Of a stretch of DNA of 64,000 nucleotides, positions 58,138 to 64,000 are shown piece by piece. The position numbers were made by a program, and so were the translations under genes. This DNA comes from Megascapheus bottae (Eukaryota; Chordata; Mammalia; Rodentia; Geomyidae). Location of the stretch: assembly GCA_024803745.1 (NCBI GenBank), contig JANJXV010000013.1, forward strand, positions 28,292,501 through 28,356,500, given 5' to 3'. The notes beneath the pieces are model-generated. The model saw nothing but the letters and a program-made list of their open reading frames with translations, searched no databases and had not been told where the DNA came from. Within the stretch, counting starts at the first letter, position 1, and each line of letters starts with the position of its first letter.

Positions 58138-58990
58138 TCATTTTTAATCTTTTGGATAAATTCCCAAGAATGGAATTTCTGGATTATAGGGTGCTTCTAC
58201 ATACAGCTTTCCAGAGTAATTGAAGAAGTTTACATCACCACCAACACACACCAGGGTTCTTTATTTCCCACATCTACACCAGAATCTGTTATTATTTGTA
58301 GTTTGGATGGTAACCGATCTAACTGGGGAGACATGGAACCTCAAGTTTGGTTTTGATTTGCATTTTCTTTATGGCTACCTTTTCAACAATGTTCATTGCA
58401 TCATTATTCACCATAGCTAAGATACAGGACCAGCACACATGACCCTCAATGATGAATATTTCAAGAAAATTTGGCATACAGTCACAATCCAGTTTCACCC
58501 ATACATTAGAAAGAATTTTATTACATCATTTGCAAAGAAATGTAATGACAAGTGAAGAAATGGAAGTCCAGAGAGACAAAGAATGCCTGTTTTCTCTCAT
58601 ATATAGAACCTTGACTTAATTTATAAATATATAAGTAAACACTCTGAAGTGATATCCAACTGCAGATACGTGTATTAACCAAAATACAAAATAGGAAACA
58701 TTCAAGAGAGAACTCAAAGGATGTAATTCTTTAGAAAGGCTAACTCACAGGCCAACAAAATAAGTATGAGGGAAAGATATTCAAAAGGGAGGGAGGGAGA
58801 TCAAGGAAAGGGGGAAATGAAGCAAGAAAGTGAGAAAACACAGTTCTAAATTTAAACCTATGTCTTATAAAATTCAGAAAATTGAGGGACGATATGAGGC
58901 TGGAAGGGATGGGGGAGAATAATGAAAATAACATGGAACAAGATCTATTCATGAACTGCCTCATTGAATGAAACAAGAAAAAAAGAAATG
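58138..58990 (+). mobile_element. Older L1 with 5' inversion
   Basis: About 58138-58386 is the minus-strand copy of an ORF2 segment. In complement it ends at the [12 protein letters not shown] block, and on the + strand it shows TAAATTCCCAAGAATGGAAT, ACATCACCACCAACACACAC and TTGATTTGCATTTTC. From about 58388 the + strand continues with the next ORF2 segment (TGTTCATTGCATCATTATTC, ACCATAGC) and a 3' UTR ending AAACAAGAAAAAAAG near 58990. The inverted 5' piece adjoining the sense 3' piece is the hallmark of twin priming. Confidence 0.78.
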
Positions 58991-59051
58991 TAGCTAATAT
59001 AACAATACCTTATCAGAACTCTGCGATTTCTAGTGTGATAAAACAGATGGT

Positions 59052-59058
59052 TGATAGG

Positions 59059-59099
<41 letters not shown>

Positions 59100-59145
59100 G
59101 ATAGATAGATAGATAGATGATAGATAGATAGATAGATAGATAGAT

Positions 59146-59201
<56 letters not shown>
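59052..59201. repeat. (GATA)n microsatellite
   Basis: About 150 bp of GATA tetramers with three or four short interruptions (GATGATAG). Minus-strand frames through it give Leu-Ser-Ile-Tyr repeats and are artefacts. Confidence 0.97.
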
Positions 59202-59301
59202 CTGCAGTTTAACCACCTCTGTGTCATCTGTCACTTTAACACTTGACAAGTGTGACAGTGTGACTCTGGAGTATCTGATAGTGAAGTACAACATGTACAT
59301 A

Positions 59302-59328
59302 CATACACACACACACACACACACATAT
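59302..59328. repeat. (CA)n microsatellite
   Basis: About 12 CA units. Confidence 0.93.
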
Positions 59329-60450
59329 CTATAAGTTCAGATGACATGGCGTTTAATATTTGTTTTGAAATTCTTCAAAAGGAAAAAAAACAGGGACAGA
59401 CAAGAGTATTATGGAAAAAAACCTATATGATTGTTGGGTCTGAGATGTACTTGTGGGGTTTTCAAACTATTGCCCTTATTTTGTTAATGTTCAAGAACTT
59501 GTAGAAATAATCCTACTAATTGAAAATAATGAAAAGGAAAACCAAGTTGTCAATTGAATAAAATCTTAGAATAAGGAAAGTAAAGGGGCTTCTATGGCAA
59601 CCAAAAGCTTCCATTAAGAGTAAAAATATACAGCTAATTTGTTTTGAAAAATAAAACAAGTGAGCAGAACATCAAGCCATTTTGTATGAACTTTTCTCAA
59701 ATTATAATGCTGGAGCTAACCTTTGTAAATAGAATCCTCAAATAAAAATATGTCCTGAGGAAATTTATATTTATTATTCTGTCTTATGATTAAAACCAAG
59801 GAAATCAAATTCTGCTTAAAGGTAAAAAAATAATTACAATTCTTTTCTTCTTGAGTCTAGCATAAAGGAAGTTGGTAAAATCCTGGTTCTCTGCAGCTAA
59901 CTTTGTAATAAAACATTTAAGTGTGTTTATTAGCTAGATCTCTTCTGTTCTGTGATCAAAAAAGTTCTGAGGAAGGATTTGATTTTGAAAGCCAGCAAAA
60001 TGGAATTGTGGATGACGAAGTTGATCTAGCATTTGGCTTGTAAGGAATGCTGAGCCATATAATCCCGCGCTATCCCAGAAAGACCTGGGGGTTTAGTGAA
60101 TATGGCTTTCTGTCTATTCACAATCAAAACTACATCACAGTATTAGTTTACCTGGCAACAAGCAATGAAAAGTAGGATCTAGGACCTCAATCTTGATCTG
60201 TGCAGTGGAACTTCAGTCACTTTACAATTCATCAATAGCCCATCTGTATGAATATGAAAGACTTGCACCAAATTGCAAAAAGAAGCTCATTTGTCTTTTC
60301 ACATCCACTATCCTCTCTGTTTTCCTTCTTCCCATGTTGATGTTGCCTTCATCTTGGTCCACAACAACTATTAAATGCTGGACATATTCACTACGAGGAA
60401 CTCATGAATCCATACATGCATTGACACGTTAGAATAGACCCATGACACAC
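59329..60450. other. Unique DNA, no gene seen
   Basis: A 79-codon plus-strand frame at 60193-60432 has no recognisable content. Confidence 0.5.
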
Positions 60451-60454
60451 TGAA

Positions 60455-60595
60455 ACTATTAATGCTTGAAAGTGGGGATGGGAGGGAGACAATGAGAGTA
60501 ATGGAAGGGGTAACGTTGATCGAGATGCATTGTACACATAACATACATAACCTCTTTGTACAAATACTCAATAAGAATAGTAATGCTAGATCTCT
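60455..60595 (+). mobile_element. Older L1 3'-UTR relic
   Basis: GGGGATGGGAGGGAGACAAT followed by GGGGTAACGTTGATCGAG and ATGCATTGTACACATAAC, ending ACTCAATAAGAATAG. It is the plus-strand counterpart of the blocks at 6930 and 8500. Confidence 0.5.
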
Positions 60596-60799
60596 AAGGG
60601 GTATCAATCTAATAGACAAACTTCAGTAACTAGCACATATTATAAACAGAAAGGAAGAGCACTTAACCATGATGATATCTAACAGAAGTCCCCACAGACT
60701 ATGTGGCAAGAAGCTTGGAATAATGTTCCATCTTGTTTTTAAAACAATCCTTCCAGCTGCTTTACATGAACAACAAATTAAATCATCACAGAATTCTTG

Positions 60800-60975
60800 T
60801 AATACAAAATTCTATTATCAGCACTGAATTATGGAAAACTGAGGTACAGGGCAGTAAAGCTGCTTGCACAACTCACAAACAATTAGTATTAGAGTAACTG
60901 GGACACTGATCCATTCAACTCTAAAACACAGATCAGAGCCTGGCATTATGATAGGCACTGAATTATATATATTTT
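60800..60975 (-). mobile_element. MIR relic, antisense
   Basis: GGAAAACTGAGGTACAGGGC followed by CTTGCACAACTCACAAAC, then AGTAACTGGGACACTGATCC, matches the complementary order of an MIR core. Confidence 0.65.
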
Positions 60976-61730
60976 CCCATTGCATTTCTGACTTCATTTT
61001 TCTGGTGATTTATTTATTTAGTACTTGGTCCAAATTAATTGTGTGAAGGGATCGTTTCTACAGTCTATAGCATTTGATTTGCCTTCTCAAATTTTTTTCT
61101 TTATGTCTTTTCACTTAGCTTCCCAAGATTTGCCAGTCTTACTATATACTATGTATTGGTCAAAACCTATGTTTAAGTACCATTGTTGTGTTGCATTTTC
61201 CCTTGGTAACACTGGTGGTGGTCCTGGTGGTGATGGTAGTGTGTGTGTATGTATGTGTCTTAGAGATTGCTTCAAAATTCAGGATGTTTATAATGTTGTC
61301 TCACTTTCAACCAGGAACCAACACTGCAATAGTTCCTCTCCAGATACTCCCAAGAGGGTCCAGCCTTGGCAACCTGGACATTGCCCTTGGTTTGAAGTTA
61401 CAGTTACATGCTTAGAGTTGGTGTTAGACTAGACACTAGTTTTGAGTCTTTTGACCAATTAGGTGTCCCCTTCTTGCTGACATCTATGTTTCTCAGAGAA
61501 TTATTTCCCTAGAGTAGAAGTTGCAAGACCAAGAGCCCCCTCTTCTTGGAGGGACCCACCCAGACAGATTGCCTGGATTTGAAATTTTACAACTCTGTTG
61601 CTTAGAGGAAGCAAGCAAAGAAAAGGAGTAAAATCCTGGTTCAGCCACCACAGATACTAACTCTTCTTGTTATGAGATAATAGTTGTTTAATTGGACACC
61701 TTTCAGACGACAAATGGTTGGGTGGTTAGC
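60976..61730. other. Unique DNA, no gene supported
   Basis: Two overlapping frames (61025-61432, 135 codons; 61188-61415, 75 codons) run through a GGT/GTG-rich stretch near 61210-61255. They lack domains and I do not call them genes. Confidence 0.45.
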
Positions 61731-61936
61731 TGCTATATATATTTTTTTCCAGTCCTGGGCCTTGAACTCAGAGCCTGAGCACTCTCCTTGGGCTTTCTCA
61801 AGGCTAGAGCACTATTACTTGAGCCACAGCACCATTCTGACTTTTCCTATGTATTTTGGTACCTAGGAATCTAGGTCTTCGGGCATGCTAGACAAGCACT
61901 CTACCACTAGGTCAAACTCCTGCCCCAGTGCTATAT
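61731..61936 (-). mobile_element. IDL-Geo SINE, antisense, 8-bp TSD
   Basis: TGCTATAT at 61731-61738 and 61929-61936 flanks a complete IDL-Geo in complement (CACTCTACCACTAGGTCAAA on the + strand, i.e. the GGTAGAG subgroup). The B box is decayed (AGGAATCTAGGTC). Confidence 0.88.
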
Positions 61937-62230
61937 TTTATTTTATAATTTTAACCCACTAAGTGAGGTACTGTTTTGTTGAGTTTGATTGTGATTTTGT
62001 GCCATCATCCATCCAATAGCCATTCTCAAAATCCACTTTAGGGGAAAAATTATAATTACTTGTATCTTGCTCAGTTATCTCAAAAACCTATTAGATAACA
62101 GGCTGACTAATGAGCTAATTGAATTTCTCCTTGCCTTTAATCATGCCAAAATGAGATGAGGAAGGGAAAAGATAATAATAGAGGAAGGAGAAAGAAACTC
62201 AAGGAAACTGGAGGTAAAGCAGAAATTGTA

Positions 62231-62452
62231 AAAATTCAGGGAGAATGGGGCCGGGAGTTTGGCCTAGCGGTTAAAGTGCTTGACTAGCATGCATGAAGAC
62301 CCGGGTTCGATTCCTCGGTACCACATACATAGAAAAAAGCTGGAAGTGGTGCTGACGCTCAAGTGGTAGAGCTCTAGCCTTGAGAAAATCCAAGGACAGT
62401 GCTCAGGCCCTGAGCTCAAGCCCAAGACTGGCAAAAAAAAATTCAAGGAGAA
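62231..62452 (+). mobile_element. Young IDL-Geo SINE with 15-bp TSD
   Basis: AAAATTCAGGGAGAA (62231-62245) and AAAATTCAAGGAGAA (62438-62452) differ at one base. The body (about 62248-62440) has the TTAA variant GCGGTTAAAGTGCTTG, a perfect B box GGTTCGATTCC (62304-62314), and a Geo monomer with A-box-like GCTCAAGTGGTAGAGC (near 62357) and B-box-like GAGCTCAAGCC (62412-62422). Confidence 0.96.
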
Positions 62453-64000
62453 ATCAATATTAATGGCAGAAGGGGTATTGTATTCTACTGTTTGAGAGTT
62501 CCCATTCGAGGCTAGGTGCAAAGAATAAAAGAGGTAGATACTTTTCATGGTCTATTTCCCATAATAGAATGAAAAATAAAGTATTCTTTCAGAGAGGTCC
62601 CAACCATACAAACTAGCTGAAGGCTTAATATGTTTGTAGAGGCCATAAGTTAAGCAAATTCTGGGATAGAAAATATTAGCAAAGGGAAGAATAAATAAAA
62701 GCCAAACATTGTTTCCATTTTCACTGGTATGACAGAATTCAAATAAAATTATTAACAGGATAACTATTCAATTGTGAAATGTTAAGAACTATACCTAGAA
62801 GTAGAACTTTGACCACACAATCCCCAGTTGTCAGCCCAGAAAAATCCAAACTAGGATTCCATTTTCAAGTTCATACAATTGCCTTTAACACCTACTCCAC
62901 AAAGCCTAAATAACTCTACTTTAGATTTGGAACCAATAGATGAAAGCTAGCTATATACACTAATCAAATGGAATGTCCCAGCTTATTCCACCTGTAGTTT
63001 GTTCATCGCATCATTACATCACTTAGGGTTCTACACTGAAGAGCAAGTAAGCTTTATAATGTAAAAGCAAAATGTTCATATATGTTGGGACTTCATTTAT
63101 TTTCTGCACCATGGATCAAAGTGTTTTATAAACTATGAAGTAACATTAAGAAAATGCTACGATGCCTATCATTAATATAGTTCTTATACTTCAGATTGTG
63201 GATCATAGTGTTTTATTCTCTCACTTTTTTCATGAAAATCTGGTAGATTGTGAAAAAAAATCCAAGCCACCTTTTCCTTGTTTTCTAATTAAGAACTTGA
63301 CATGTTAAGAACTTGATATGTACCTCAAAAAGTCTTGATGAGAAAAGTAACTTACCTAGAGACAAGTAATTGGCTCAAAGAGCTAGTTAGTAGTCAGAGC
63401 TTTTCTTAGCTTCTAAATCCCTATTCAAGATAATTCTTTGTAGACGCTTACCAAGTCCTTTTAATGCTGGGAGAGCTGTTTTTATTTTTTGTTTGTTTAT
63501 TTTTTTCTGGAGGTATAAAGTGCTGCAGGATTTCACAAGTTCTCTGAAAAAGCTTGCAATTACATGTGACAAGAAAGAGAAGGAATAAAAGATGACACCT
63601 TAGAAAATAACATATACCCAATCCCAGACCGGAATTTCTTTTACTATTAGAGTAGTTAGGTAGAACATATTACATTTCTTCTTCTTAATTCTGATATAGA
63701 ACTTCCCCTCATATGATTCAACAGAAGCCAAAAAGAAAAAAAAAATCCAAACAAGCAAAAAAAAAAACAACAGTGTGTGAGCAGGGAGAGAAATATATGG
63801 AAATGAGAGCAAGTGCTGTGGAGAATGCTTATCATGAGGTAGCTTTGTCTGAGCAATGGTGAATGTGCCAATGTGTTGATTTGCAAGGATGCTTAAGAGA
63901 CTAAGAAAGAAAATGCTGAATGACCCTGAGCAGCGGTGCACATTAAATGCAGTTGATTGATTTGAGCATAAAGTGGCTGAGAAAATGAGGCTGCAATAGA
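62453..64000. other. Unique DNA with tandem duplication, no gene seen
   Basis: No gene is supported; overlapping minus-strand frames near 63600-63941 (113 and 76 codons) are unremarkable. A 16-bp tandem duplication (TTAAGAACTTGAYATG) lies at 63289-63320, and an MIR-like relic in complement at about 63330-63440. Confidence 0.5.

Noticed and set aside
59052..59201. Regular repeats resembling a CRISPR-like array
   Set aside because: Simple GATA tetramers without spacers, in a mammalian genome.
61025..61432. 135-codon plus-strand frame
   Set aside because: Passes through a GGT/GTG-rich stretch and has no recognisable motif; overlapped by a second frame.
1..64000. Endogenous retrovirus or LTR element
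   Set aside because: I found no paired LTRs, primer-binding site or retroviral gene remnants; the RT sequences present are L1-type.
1..64000. A new multi-gene system or operon
   Set aside because: The window is mammalian noncoding DNA filled with retroelements; no set of adjacent open genes exists.

Overview
This window reads as nuclear DNA from a rodent of the superfamily Geomyoidea (kangaroo rats, pocket mice, pocket gophers). The evidence is at least eleven copies of a dimeric SINE. Its left half is an ID-like, tRNA-Ala-derived monomer (IDL) and its right half is the Geo monomer. From memory of the literature, IDL-Geo is restricted to Geomyoidea. The DNA is AT-rich, with many LINE-1 (L1) fragments, microsatellites and old MIR/L1 relics. 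I find no host protein-coding gene, no convincing exon and no structural RNA gene. The open reading frames are short and random, come from simple repeats, or are pieces of L1 ORF2.

Layout. 0-9 kb: short L1 tails, one longer L1 3' end (3.4-4.7 kb), and an old antisense L1 (6.9-8.5 kb) broken by a SINE and a younger L1 tail. 9-20 kb: mostly unique DNA with two adjacent L1 tails at 11.1-11.9 kb, an L1 with a clean target-site duplication (TSD) at 16.1-17.0 kb, and an L1 at 19.4-20.2 kb. 20.2-20.7 kb: a long purine tract of GGAA, GGA and GAA repeats. 21-34 kb: sparse SINEs, MIR relics, old L1s and an antisense L1 at 32.6-33.3 kb; 30.5-31.7 kb is a quieter, mostly repeat-free stretch. 34-36.3 kb: short tandem duplications, then a nest of L1s and a SINE. 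36-44 kb: mostly unique DNA with an ancient L1 near 43 kb. 44.0-53.7 kb: the densest block, with a tandem SINE pair, an internally deleted L1 that keeps its 5' end (44.67-48.99 kb, with a young SINE inside), and two more L1 3' halves in the same orientation. 54-64 kb: more SINEs, an L1 inserted inside a SINE, an old L1 with a 5' inversion (58.1-59.0 kb), a GATA microsatellite, and unique DNA.

Three SINE architectures can be told apart: IDL-Geo; a 7SL/Alu-like head fused to a Geo tail; and an older 7SL-like head with an ID-like tail. Recognisable younger L1 copies lie 12 to 2 on the + strand. The most interesting items are the 5'-complete but ORF1-less L1, a young IDL-Geo subgroup marked by a TTAA in its left A box, and the tRNA-like A/B-box spacing of the Geo monomer. 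Nothing here supports a new enzymatic or defence system. All boundaries were read by eye, so most are good to about 5-20 bases.
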